Notes: generated by a model not told the origin, from the letters alone. A stretch of 5,640 nt of DNA from JAPLHV01 sp964464245 (GCA_964464245.1 CAYXFH010000133.1:1-5640); one strand, 5' to 3'. Positions 1 to 5,065 are shown, counted from the first letter of the stretch. Made by a program: numbers and translations.

Positions 1-11
1 GGAAGTGGGCA

Positions 12-29
12 AGAAAACCGGTGGGCGGG
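12..29 (+). repeat. Dispersed GC-rich repeat, copy 1 (left-half type)
   Basis: The sequence AGAAAACCGGTGGGCGGG matches 102-119 at 17 of 18 positions, the exception being T against A at the tenth base. Unlike the second copy it is not followed by the AAACCCGCCC arm. It runs into GGGCGGGAAAAAAAATCTGTCCCC instead. It appears to be a partial or rearranged member of the same repeat family. Confidence 0.55.
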
Positions 30-101
30 GGCGGGAAAAAAAATCTGTCCCCTTATTCCAATCGTTATAATGGAGCCGGCAATGTGTAGAAAAGATGGAA
101 G

Positions 102-140
102 AGAAAACCGGAGGGCGGGTTTGAAACCCGCCCCTATCAA
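102..140 (+). repeat. Dispersed GC-rich repeat with a perfect palindrome, copy 2
   Basis: Two pieces are joined here. The left piece (102-119) repeats 12-29. The right piece (118-140) repeats 190-212 with 22 of 23 positions identical. At the junction, 113-122 (GGGCGGGTTT) and 124-133 (AAACCCGCCC) are perfect complementary arms of 10 bp around a single central G. Palindromic GGGTTTGAAACCC-type repeats ending in GCCCCTA occur in many unrelated bacterial genomes. Assigning this to a REP- or MITE-like class is inference. No T-tract follows on the plus strand, so it is a poor intrinsic terminator in that direction. Confidence 0.65.
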
Positions 141-189
141 AAAATGCTTTGCTACCGTTTCGTGGAACCAAGGGACGTAGAGAGTAATC

Positions 190-212
190 GGTTTGAAACC
201 CGCCCCTACCAA
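190..212 (+). repeat. Dispersed GC-rich repeat, copy 3 (right-half type)
   Basis: GGTTTGAAACCCGCCCC followed by TACCAA matches 118-140 at 22 of 23 positions, but the GGGC part of the left palindrome arm is missing, leaving only GGTTT-G-AAACC. Together with the other two copies it shows a modular repeat in which halves occur separately. Confidence 0.6.
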
Positions 213-243
213 GACCCGCTTGGCTGCAATGGGAGTAGCCGCC

Positions 244-348
244 ATGGATGTCGCCAAGCCTGTCGCGCCGGCAAAAACTCCAATCGCCCAACATTACCCC
301 GGCCTGCGGCAGCATGATAGCCTGCGGCAGCATGTCCTGTTAGGCTAG
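244..348 (+). CDS. Possible 34-aa leader ORF upstream of the metallopeptidase gene
   Basis: ATG at 244 opens a 34-codon frame ending at TAG 346-348, six bases before the ATG of the downstream gene and in the same frame as it. A GGGAG at 230-234 lies 9 nt before the ATG, an acceptable ribosome-binding site. The peptide begins MDVAKPVAPAKTPIAQ and ends with the repeat LRQH-DS-LRQH, produced by the tandem 15-mer in this DNA. I recognise no family. It could be a translated leader, the ruined 5' end of a longer gene, or chance. The repeat origin of its C-terminal third favours chance. Confidence 0.2.
   Translation: MDVAKPVAPAKTPIAQHYPGLRQHDSLRQHVLLG
302..347 (+). repeat. Tandem 15-mer repeat carrying the TGCGGCAGCAT motif
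   Basis: GCCTGCGGCAGCATG occurs exactly twice, at 302-316 and 320-334, with an 18-bp period. The second unit sits inside an inverted repeat, TAGCCT (318-323) with AGGCTA (342-347). The second unit plus the following TC also matches 4932-4948 at 16 of 17 positions, and AGGCTA follows there too (4949-4954). The core TGCGGCAGCAT recurs at 1886-1896. The position, directly before the start of the next gene, allows an operator role, but a dispersed short repeat is equally possible. Confidence 0.6.
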
Positions 349-354
349 AAGAGG

Positions 355-1254
355 ATGAAACGGGTAGCAAGGGAAAAGGATCGCACTACGAACCTGCCGC
401 TCTTCCCGGAGCCGCTAGAGGTTCCGACTCCTACGCCCTCGCCCATGTTTTTGCCTCCGCCGCCTCCGCCGCGGCCGCTGCAGCCAAAGCTGCCACGAGT
501 ACGCCAACCCTCGCCAAAAGGGGGAGTTCAGGTACGAATGGGTTGGACCGTCCATTTGACCAAGAAAGTGGACCTTCCCATCGCCGAAGTTCGCTATAGC
601 AAGAGGCGCACTTTAGCGCTGGTCATTACTCGTGACGCCCGCCTGCTGGTCCGGGCGCCGATGCGCACGACGCGCGCCGCTATTGACGCTTTTCTCCGGG
701 CGAAGGCCCATTGGGTTCTTGCCGGATTGGCCCAAATGGGGGAGCGAAATCGCCGAGCGCAAGCGCCGGTGATGCGCGAGGGGACCGTGTTCTTCTTTCT
801 GGGGAAACCCGTGCCCTTGGTTTGGTCATCCGGTCCCGGCCTTCCCTTGCGTCTCGACGAGAGCCGCTTTTTACTCAGGCCGGAACGGGCCAGTGATGGT
901 CAGGCCTTGCTGCAGCGATGGTACCTGAACCAAGCCAAGACCCTCTTCCCAATGCGGGTGCAGCTTTATGCCGCGCAGATGAGGATCGACCCGGGAGGAA
1001 TCGCCCTCTCCAAGGCGCGGACCCGGTGGGGATCCAGCTCGCGCCAAGGGGTGCGTTTTAGTTGGCGCTTGATTCAGGCGCCCCTGGAGATCATCGACTA
1101 TGTGGTCGTGCATGAACTGGCGCACCGGCAAATAGCCAACCATTCTTCCCGCTTTTGGTCTTTGGTGGCCTCTTTCCTGCCGGATTGGCGCGAGCGCCGT
1201 CGTTGGCTAAAAGAAAAGGGCGCCTCCCTCTTTTCCTTGGAAGCGCCCTTTTGA
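355..1254 (+). CDS. YgjP/DUF45-type zinc metallopeptidase (M48-like, WLM fold)
   Basis: A 299-residue frame whose C-terminal part is a clear YgjP/DUF45 metallopeptidase-like domain. The signature is HELAH (H253, E254, H257), with NHS supplying a probable third zinc ligand H263, then RFW (266-268) and the closing WRERRRWLKEKG. The preceding TRWGSSS (223-229) matches the family RWGS motif. Members are soluble zinc proteins, annotated as metal-dependent hydrolases; E. coli YgjP has been linked to UTP hydrolysis, which I do not assume here. The first 61 residues are proline-rich (PTPTPSP, six prolines at 34-39) and are not part of the family. ATG 355 has GAGG abutting it, with no usable spacing. 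ATG 538 (M62) has AAGGGGGAG 11 nt upstream and would give 238 residues, the normal family length. The upstream in-frame TAG at 346 rules out an earlier start. Confidence 0.88.
   Translation: MKRVAREKDRTTNLPLFPEPLEVPTPTPSPMFLPPPPPPRPLQPKLPRVRQPSPKGGVQVRMGWTVHLTKKVDLPIAEVRYSKRRTLALVITRDARLLVRAPMRTTRAAIDAFLRAKAHWVLAGLAQMGERNRRAQAPVMREGTVFFFLGKPVPLVWSSGPGLPLRLDESRFLLRPERASDGQALLQRWYLNQAKTLFPMRVQLYAAQMRIDPGGIALSKARTRWGSSSRQGVRFSWRLIQAPLEIIDYVVVHELAHRQIANHSSRFWSLVASFLPDWRERRRWLKEKGASLFSLEAPF
518..526 (+). promoter_or_regulatory. Ribosome-binding site supporting the internal start at 538
   Basis: AAGGGGGAG lies 11 nt before ATG 538. It is the only Shine-Dalgarno-like sequence with workable spacing near either candidate start of the metallopeptidase, and 538 is where the conserved domain begins (RMGWTVHL). 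It therefore favours the shorter protein, although the spacing is at the long end of what is usual. Confidence 0.4.
1214..1252. terminator. Bidirectional intrinsic terminator between convergent genes
   Basis: AAAAGGGCGC (1214-1223) and GCGCCCTTTT (1243-1252) are perfect 10-bp inverted arms around a 19-nt loop. The hairpin overlaps the last codons and stop of the metallopeptidase. On the plus strand the T-run is the arm itself. On the minus strand the stem ends in TTTTCTTTT, a better U-tract, so it should end transcription of the HdeD gene coming the other way. The two stop codons are only 22 bp apart, and this hairpin plausibly serves both genes. The long loop lowers confidence slightly. Confidence 0.65.
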
Positions 1255-1276
1255 TGGAAGTACAGTAGATGGGTGG

Positions 1277-1840
1277 TTAGTGGGCGACCTTGACGACAGA
1301 GCGAGCCTGCAGCGAGAAAGCGATCAGGAAAATACCGTAGACCAAACCGTAGATTCCCAGAATGATAACGATGGCAATGGCGCCGGCCAGGACGTTGGTC
1401 CACAACAGGACGCCGAAGATGATGCTAATGATCCCGCCGATGGCTTCCAAGAAGGCGCTGCCGCCGCCCATCTTCCCGCCGTAGGCAATCGCCCCGATCA
1501 GTTCGGCGATGCCGGAAATGATCGCCCAGATGGCAATCAGCCAGTAAGCGGTGAAGGCGAGAGCGCCTGGAGCGAAGAGGGCGATCAAACCGACAGCGAC
1601 GCCGACGATCGCCTTCAGGAGGAAGACCCACCAATGGGCGCCGGCGCTGAACATCCCGACCAGGTTGAAGATTCCGGAGATGAGGGCGAAAAAGCCGAAG
1701 ATGAAGATGATGGTAGCTACCGTACCGATCGGCCAGATGAAACAGGCGATGCCGATGAGCATAAAAAGGATTCCCAGAATCGTGAGGGCCCACCAGTTCT
1801 TCAAGCCCATCATCGTATTCTTGCGAAGTGCATACTCCAT
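1277..1840 (-). CDS. DUF308/HdeD-family integral membrane protein
   Basis: A 187-residue, very hydrophobic protein with six predicted helices, roughly 17-36, 40-63, 70-89, 94-119, 129-147 and 150-176, and almost no soluble loops. A WW at 16-17 precedes the first helix, and helix pairs are separated by short glycine-rich turns (GGKMGGGSAF, 121-130). Length, helix count and the repeated GxxxL/IxGIxxLIG pattern fit the DUF308/HdeD family. HdeD in E. coli is linked to acid resistance at high cell density, but the biochemical role of the family is unknown and I do not transfer that function. The frame is open upstream to 1948, but ATG 1840 has an excellent ribosome-binding site and gives the family length. 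The protein starts with a short basic segment (LRKN), suggesting a cytoplasmic N-terminus. It converges with the metallopeptidase gene and diverges from the first phosphatase gene. Confidence 0.9.
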   Translation of the reverse strand: MEYALRKNTMMGLKNWWALTILGILFMLIGIACFIWPIGTVATIIFIFGFFALISGIFNLVGMFSAGAHWWVFLLKAIVGVAVGLIALFAPGALAFTAYWLIAIWAIISGIAELIGAIAYGGKMGGGSAFLEAIGGIISIIFGVLLWTNVLAGAIAIVIILGIYGLVYGIFLIAFSLQARSVVKVAH

Positions 1841-1846
1841 TTTGTA

Positions 1847-1853
1847 CTCCTTT
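1847..1853 (-). promoter_or_regulatory. Strong Shine-Dalgarno deciding the HdeD-family start
   Basis: Read on the minus strand this is AAAGGAG, 6 nt before ATG 1840. It is the best ribosome-binding site in the window and decides the start against the 36-codon upstream extension. Confidence 0.85.
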
Positions 1854-1872
1854 CCCACAGAAAGATAACAGT

Positions 1873-1902
1873 AGAATAGCTGAAGTGCGGCAGCATTGAC
1901 AA
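1873..1902 (-). promoter_or_regulatory. Candidate sigma-70-type promoter for the HdeD-family gene
   Basis: On the minus strand, TTGTCA (1902-1897) matches the -35 consensus at 5 of 6 positions, and TATTCT (1878-1873) matches the -10 at 4 of 6. The spacer is 18 bp. Initiation near 1866 would give a leader of about 26 nt that includes the strong Shine-Dalgarno. The recurring ATGCTGCCGCA motif fills the spacer next to the -35, where a bound protein would block polymerase. Confidence 0.5.
1886..1896 (+). repeat. Copy of the recurring 11-mer TGCGGCAGCAT
   Basis: An exact copy of the core found at 305-315, 323-333 and 4935-4945. Here it lies between the -35 and -10 of the HdeD promoter candidate, in the 126-bp gap between two divergent genes. 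The flanks do not match the other copies, so the shared unit at this site is only the core. Confidence 0.5.
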
Positions 1903-1954
1903 GCAGTCCACTGAGCAGGTTCTCCGCTGCCGTCCATTCGATCAACAATTCCTC

Positions 1955-1960
1955 TACAAT
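1955..1960 (+). promoter_or_regulatory. Candidate -10 box placed for a leaderless phosphatase mRNA
   Basis: TACAAT matches the -10 consensus at 5 of 6 positions and ends 6 nt before ATG 1967. Initiation 6-8 nt downstream would place the start codon at or next to +1. No purine-rich ribosome-binding site exists before the ATG, which fits leaderless translation. No good -35 lies 16-18 bp upstream, which weakens the call. Confidence 0.35.
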
Positions 1961-1966
1961 GAATTG

Positions 1967-2914
1967 ATGCCGCTCGTTATTTTATTTTTGTTGGTTGGGT
2001 TAGCGCTTCTGGGGGTCAGCGTCTGGCTCGCCATCAGGACTTATCGTAAACGAGCTTGGTGGGGACTGTCTTTGGCGCTTGTTCTTTTTCTGACCGCTTG
2101 CCTTTTCCTTGGCGGCATTGTCACCACTCGCATTCCAACCATACAAACGGTGTCCCTCGCACTGGGGGAGAGCGTAGGGGGGGAGAGGTTGCGGGTTGCC
2201 TTCTGCTCCGACCTTCACCTGGGTCTTTACAAAGGACGCGAATGGATGGAGAGACTGGTTCAAATTCTCCAGCAGGAGGACCCGGACTTGATCCTTTGGG
2301 GAGGGGATTTCGTCTACCGAGCTTCACCCGAACAATTGGCAGAAGATCTCCACCCCCTGTCTCAGCTTCATCCTTGTCTCGGCTCATTCGCCGTATTGGG
2401 CAATCACGACTACGGTTTCCCCGGCATCGACTACTCAGCGGCGCTGGAGCGGGATTTGATCAACCAAGGCGTTGAGGTTCTCCACAATCAAGCCGTTGAC
2501 TTGAGCGGAGAGGTGCGCTTGGTCGGGATGGATGACCTCTGGGCCGGTCGAACCGACTTCCTCCCGATCGAGAGCGAAATCGAGAGCCAAACTGGGCTCA
2601 TCCTCCTGTTGGCCCACAACCCGGATATTCTTGCGGCGCCTTTCCCTCAAGGACCTCCCAGCCGGTTGCCGGAAGCCACTCGATCCCGCATCCTCTGGCT
2701 CTTCGGCCATACCCACGCCGGGCAGGTGAGGCTGCCGTTCATCGGTCCTTTGGCCTTGCCGACCACCCTGCGCTATGATCGAGGACTTTTCCAAAGCGAA
2801 TGGGGGCCACTCTATGTAACCCAGGGAGCGGGCGAGGTGGGCCTTCCAGTCCGTCTTTTTACCGTTCCGGAGATCGTCATCTTCGAGCTGTCCTATAAGT
2901 CGGTTCCGAGATAA
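1967..2914 (+). CDS. Membrane-anchored metallophosphatase, YkuE/YaeI-type (first paralogue)
   Basis: A 315-residue calcineurin-like metallophosphatase with the full set of metal-binding motifs: SDLHLG (D82, H84), GGDFVY (D114), GNHDYG (N146, H147), AHNPD (H217) and GHTHAGQ (H248, H250). This fits a two-metal phosphoesterase of the COG1408 group, whose members include B. subtilis YkuE and E. coli YaeI and act on phosphoesters of lipid or envelope precursors. The substrate here cannot be read from the sequence. Two hydrophobic segments (about 2-24 and 31-52) precede the domain. The basic loop between them (RTYRKR) suggests both ends face outside, placing the enzyme domain on the outer face. ATG 1967 is chosen. 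TTG 1964 is adjacent and in frame, and neither has a Shine-Dalgarno. A diverged paralogue follows 180 bp downstream. Confidence 0.92.
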   Translation: MPLVILFLLVGLALLGVSVWLAIRTYRKRAWWGLSLALVLFLTACLFLGGIVTTRIPTIQTVSLALGESVGGERLRVAFCSDLHLGLYKGREWMERLVQILQQEDPDLILWGGDFVYRASPEQLAEDLHPLSQLHPCLGSFAVLGNHDYGFPGIDYSAALERDLINQGVEVLHNQAVDLSGEVRLVGMDDLWAGRTDFLPIESEIESQTGLILLLAHNPDILAAPFPQGPPSRLPEATRSRILWLFGHTHAGQVRLPFIGPLALPTTLRYDRGLFQSEWGPLYVTQGAGEVGLPVRLFTVPEIVIFELSYKSVPR

Positions 2915-2956
2915 GCAGACGATCGGCTGTTCGTCGTTGGCCATCGTCGATCTTTC

Positions 2957-2988
2957 CAGGCGCCTGACCTGGAGTAACCGCAGGCGCC
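2957..2988. terminator. GGCGCC-based hairpin after the first phosphatase gene
   Basis: GGCGCCTG (2959-2966) and CAGGCGCC (2981-2988) are perfect 8-bp arms with a 14-nt loop. The left side can also pair within itself, because CAGGCGCCTG at 2957-2966 is a palindrome, and CCAGG/CCTGG gives a third pairing. No T-tract follows on either strand, so it is not a classical intrinsic terminator. It may simply slow or end transcription between the two phosphatase genes. The rest of the 180-bp gap shows no recognisable promoter. Confidence 0.3.
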
Positions 2989-3094
2989 CCGAGGCGCTTG
3001 CTCGGACAAGGCCGCGAACGGGCTCCGCAGGGTGAATTCAGCAAAAGCGCAAGGCTCGTTTTGATCTGCTTTGCGTGATTAGAGACAAACGCCC

Positions 3095-4156
3095 TTGGAA
3101 GGTGTATGCTTCCGCGAACGTGAAGCAGATGCAACCCACCCAATTGGGGCACCCTTGGAACTGAACGATCACGATGTCGATTGGTCGGAGGCAATAAGCG
3201 TCACCCGGCGAGGTATCCCACCGCATACTCTCATTAAGGCGTATGCAGCGGTGGTGGGTTCCCTTCTTCTCTGGTGCGCGCTTTCGGTGGTTCACCAATT
3301 CTGGGGTCAATGGCTCTTCGTTCTCATTCCGATGTTACTCTGCGTGATGGCCGCTGTCCTGACCGCCGGCACGCAAACAGCTTATTTTCTGCAAGTGCGG
3401 CGCGTTCCCATCTCCTTGGTTCCGGCCGGCGAAGCGCCGAAGGGCACGATCTCCATCGCATTGGTGAGCGACCTGCATCTGGGGCGATTGAAGGGCCGGG
3501 AATGGCTTGCTCACCTGGTGCAGGTCGTCAACCGGGAAAAGCCGGACCTTATTCTCTTGGCCGGCGATTTCGTCTACAAAGCGGACCCTGAACGGCTCGG
3601 CCACACGCTTTGGCCGATTAAAGACCTTCAAGCCCGTCGCGGCGTCTATGCCGTCTTCGGCAACCATGATTACGGCGTCCCTCACGGGGAGGACCAGTCC
3701 TCCCTTCTGGCCCGGCTGCTGCCGCAGTATGGCGTCGATGTGCTGTATAACGAGGCAGTTCAGTTGGAGGAAGGCCTCTACCTGCTTGGCCTGGACGACC
3801 TGTGGACGGAGCGTTCCAATTGGGCCAAAGCCAGCGCCAATCTTCCACTGGAGAGTCAGTGGATCATCTGCGCGCACAACCCGGATACGGTCGTCATGAT
3901 GAATCCGGAAGGTCCTCTGGAGGAAGGCGTTCCCTTCCCGGCCAACCGTCGTCGCTCCCCGCTGTGGCTATGCGGGCATACCCATGGGGGACAAGTGATC
4001 CCGCCCTGGCTTCGCCGCATCAGCCACCTTTTTGATCGCGGCTTATACCAGGAGCAAGGCGGGAAGGTGTTCGTAACTCAAGGTGCGGGAGAGGTGGGGG
4101 CAAGCCTTCGCCTGACCAGCCAATCCGAAGTTGCTCTCCTTGAGGTGACGATCTAA
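3095..4156 (+). CDS. Membrane-anchored metallophosphatase, YkuE/YaeI-type (second paralogue)
   Basis: This is a paralogue of the preceding gene with the same catalytic set: SDLHLG (D126, H128), AGDFVY (D158), GNHDYG (N190, H191), AHNPD (H261) and GHTHGGQ (H295, H297). Both proteins share KGREW, DLW, DRGL-Q and VTQGAGEVG, so they arose by tandem duplication, but divergence is substantial. Two hydrophobic segments (about 47-66 and 72-95) precede the domain. The start is uncertain: the frame opens at TTG 3095 (in-frame TAG at 3080), and alternatives are TTG 3155 and GTG 3251 or 3254, none with a good Shine-Dalgarno. The first 46 residues have no counterpart in the paralogue and include TRRGI (37-41), loosely like a twin-arginine motif; B. 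subtilis YkuE is a Tat substrate. It ends 6 bp from the convergent deacetylase stop. Confidence 0.9.
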   Translation: MEGVCFREREADATHPIGAPLELNDHDVDWSEAISVTRRGIPPHTLIKAYAAVVGSLLLWCALSVVHQFWGQWLFVLIPMLLCVMAAVLTAGTQTAYFLQVRRVPISLVPAGEAPKGTISIALVSDLHLGRLKGREWLAHLVQVVNREKPDLILLAGDFVYKADPERLGHTLWPIKDLQARRGVYAVFGNHDYGVPHGEDQSSLLARLLPQYGVDVLYNEAVQLEEGLYLLGLDDLWTERSNWAKASANLPLESQWIICAHNPDTVVMMNPEGPLEEGVPFPANRRRSPLWLCGHTHGGQVIPPWLRRISHLFDRGLYQEQGGKVFVTQGAGEVGASLRLTSQSEVALLEVTI

Positions 4157-4162
4157 CAAGCC

Positions 4163-4945
4163 TTACCAGGCCATCACTTTCTGCGCCATCGAGAGCAGTA
4201 ACGGTACGTCTGTCTTAGGGCCCACGATCAGGCGCGGAATACGGAAGAGATCCTGCGAAGTAGCCAACCCCCGATCCTCGGTCACCGCTGTCTTGTACCC
4301 TGCCTCGGCGAGGTAAGGGAAATAGTCCCGGGCATAGTAGCCATAGGGGAATGCAAAGCTGGAGACAGGTTCCCCCAGCTCCGCGTCAATGACCCGCTTG
4401 CTTTCCGACAGTTCCCATCGCAGTTTTTCATCGCTGAGCTGATTGAGGTCGGCATGATCCACCGTGTGTGAACCGAGGCGCATCCCCGCCCGTTGCATGA
4501 TGCGGGCTTGTTCCCAAGTCAAGTAGGCATTGTCATCCATGTTCTTGGGAATGAGGTAGAAAGTGGCGAAAAAGCCGTACTTTTGCAGGAGCGGAAAGGC
4601 CTCGGTGAAGTTGTCGCGGTAGCCGTCATCGAAGGTCAGGATCACCGGTTTTTTCTCAAACGGGACCGGTTGCATGAGGAAATCCAGGCTGACCGATTGG
4701 TACCCGTTCTCCTTCAGCCAGCGCAGCTCCGCCTCAAACTTGGCCGGGGAGACAGCCGGGTTGGTGGGTTGGCTAAAGGCTGGGTTGTCGCTGATGTGGT
4801 GGTACAGCAAAACAGGGGCGCCGAAGCTGCGCGTCCGGACCGGAAGGACCATCGCCCAAAGGACGAGAAAGAGCCCATAGAGCAGGATCCCGAGGATGAT
4901 CAGCTTGGTTCGACGCTCGTTTGACAGATCAGCTTGCGGCAGCAT
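4163..4945 (-). CDS. Membrane-anchored polysaccharide deacetylase (NodB/CE4 family)
   Basis: A 260-residue protein with an N-terminal membrane segment (about 14-36) after the basic stretch ERRTK, then a NodB/CE4 domain outside the membrane. Visible motifs are YHHIS (48-52), TFDDGY (104-109, with catalytic-base and metal aspartates D106 and D107), SHTVDH (159-164, metal ligands H160 and H164), FAFPYG (197-202) and a C-terminal AGYKTAV. CE4 enzymes remove acetyl groups from N-acetylglucosamine in peptidoglycan or other polysaccharides; the polymer here is not identifiable. The opening APVLLYHHI is typical of the Firmicute PdaB/YadE-like and PgaB-like group. ATG 4945 is the first possible start (TAG in frame just upstream) and has no Shine-Dalgarno, but a TATAAT lies 8 nt before it. 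The first four codons are the recurring ATGCTGCCGCA motif. Confidence 0.92.
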   Translation of the reverse strand: MLPQADLSNERRTKLIILGILLYGLFLVLWAMVLPVRTRSFGAPVLLYHHISDNPAFSQPTNPAVSPAKFEAELRWLKENGYQSVSLDFLMQPVPFEKKPVILTFDDGYRDNFTEAFPLLQKYGFFATFYLIPKNMDDNAYLTWEQARIMQRAGMRLGSHTVDHADLNQLSDEKLRWELSESKRVIDAELGEPVSSFAFPYGYYARDYFPYLAEAGYKTAVTEDRGLATSQDLFRIPRLIVGPKTDVPLLLSMAQKVMAW

Positions 4946-4954
4946 GTCAGGCTA
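4932..4954 (+). repeat. Copy of the TGCGGCAGCAT repeat overlapping the deacetylase start
   Basis: GCTTGCGGCAGCATGTC matches 320-336 at 16 of 17 positions, and AGGCTA follows directly here but after a 5-nt insertion at 342-347. The 11-mer core (4935-4945) is the reverse complement of the first codons of the deacetylase, and the repeat touches its -10 box. This makes it a candidate operator, or a repeat that supplied the start region of the gene. Confidence 0.55.
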
Positions 4955-4959
4955 TTATA
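4954..4959 (-). promoter_or_regulatory. Perfect -10 box placed for a leaderless deacetylase mRNA
   Basis: The minus strand reads TATAAT, a perfect consensus, ending 8 nt before ATG 4945. Initiation 6-8 nt downstream gives a leader of about 0-2 nt. There is no Shine-Dalgarno sequence between the box and the ATG. The -35 region 17 bp upstream (CCGTCG-like) is poor, so the promoter may be weak or activator-dependent. Confidence 0.45.
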
Positions 4960-5065
4960 CACGAGCCTTTTTCCCTCGACGGCTCTCCCTCTTCTCCCGA
5001 GAAGCCAAACACGATCCTTCCCTTCACGCTGATCATCAGTGGACATGCCTACCGAGAGGGGAGTT

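Larger units (their letters stand above)
1..354. other. Repeat-rich intergenic region upstream of the metallopeptidase gene
   Basis: This stretch has no convincing protein gene beyond one small candidate ORF at 244-348. It holds GC-rich dispersed repeats: GAAAACCGG-GGGCGGG at 12-29 and 102-119, and GGTTTGAAACCCGCCCC at 118-134 and 190-206. It also has an A-run followed by ATCTGTCCCC (35-52) and a tandem 15-mer at 302-334. From 219 to 258 the arms CTTGGC and GCCAAG can pair around an inner GGCT/AGCC pair, so a transcript would fold, but I recognise no known RNA family. The mix resembles a landing zone for non-autonomous short repeats rather than a dedicated regulatory region. Confidence 0.6.

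Noticed and set aside
66..71. Perfect TATAAT on the plus strand near the left edge
   Set aside because: No acceptable -35 or extended -10 accompanies it, and no gene or recognisable RNA begins downstream. A chance match cannot be excluded.
102..212. Possible CRISPR array from the repeated palindromic GC-rich units
   Set aside because: Only two similar units of about 23 bp exist, separated by about 49 bp, with unequal left flanks and no further repeats or cas genes.
1280..1879. Long plus-strand ORF (199 aa) very rich in Asp, Glu and Gln, opposite the HdeD-family gene
   Set aside because: It is the reverse complement of a hydrophobic six-helix protein, which forces acidic and polar codons on the other strand. 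It has no ribosome-binding site or recognisable domain.
1896..1924. Perfect plus-strand TTGACA (1896-1901) as promoter for the first phosphatase
   Set aside because: Nothing like a -10 lies 16-18 bp downstream (GTTCTC at 17 bp), so the match is better explained by the overlapping minus-strand TTGTCA.
1841..1948. 36-residue upstream extension of the HdeD-family protein
   Set aside because: ATG 1840 has an ideal AAAGGAG at 6-nt spacing and gives the family length. The extension also covers the promoter candidate.
3716..3725. CTGCTGCCGCA inside the second phosphatase, one mismatch from the recurring 11-mer in reverse orientation
   Set aside because: It encodes ordinary residues (LLP) in a coding region and lacks shared flanks, so it is probably coincidental.
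3335..3877. Minus-strand ORF of 180 aa inside the second phosphatase gene
   Set aside because: It is antisense to a well-supported enzyme with intact catalytic motifs, and shows no domain or ribosome-binding site of its own.
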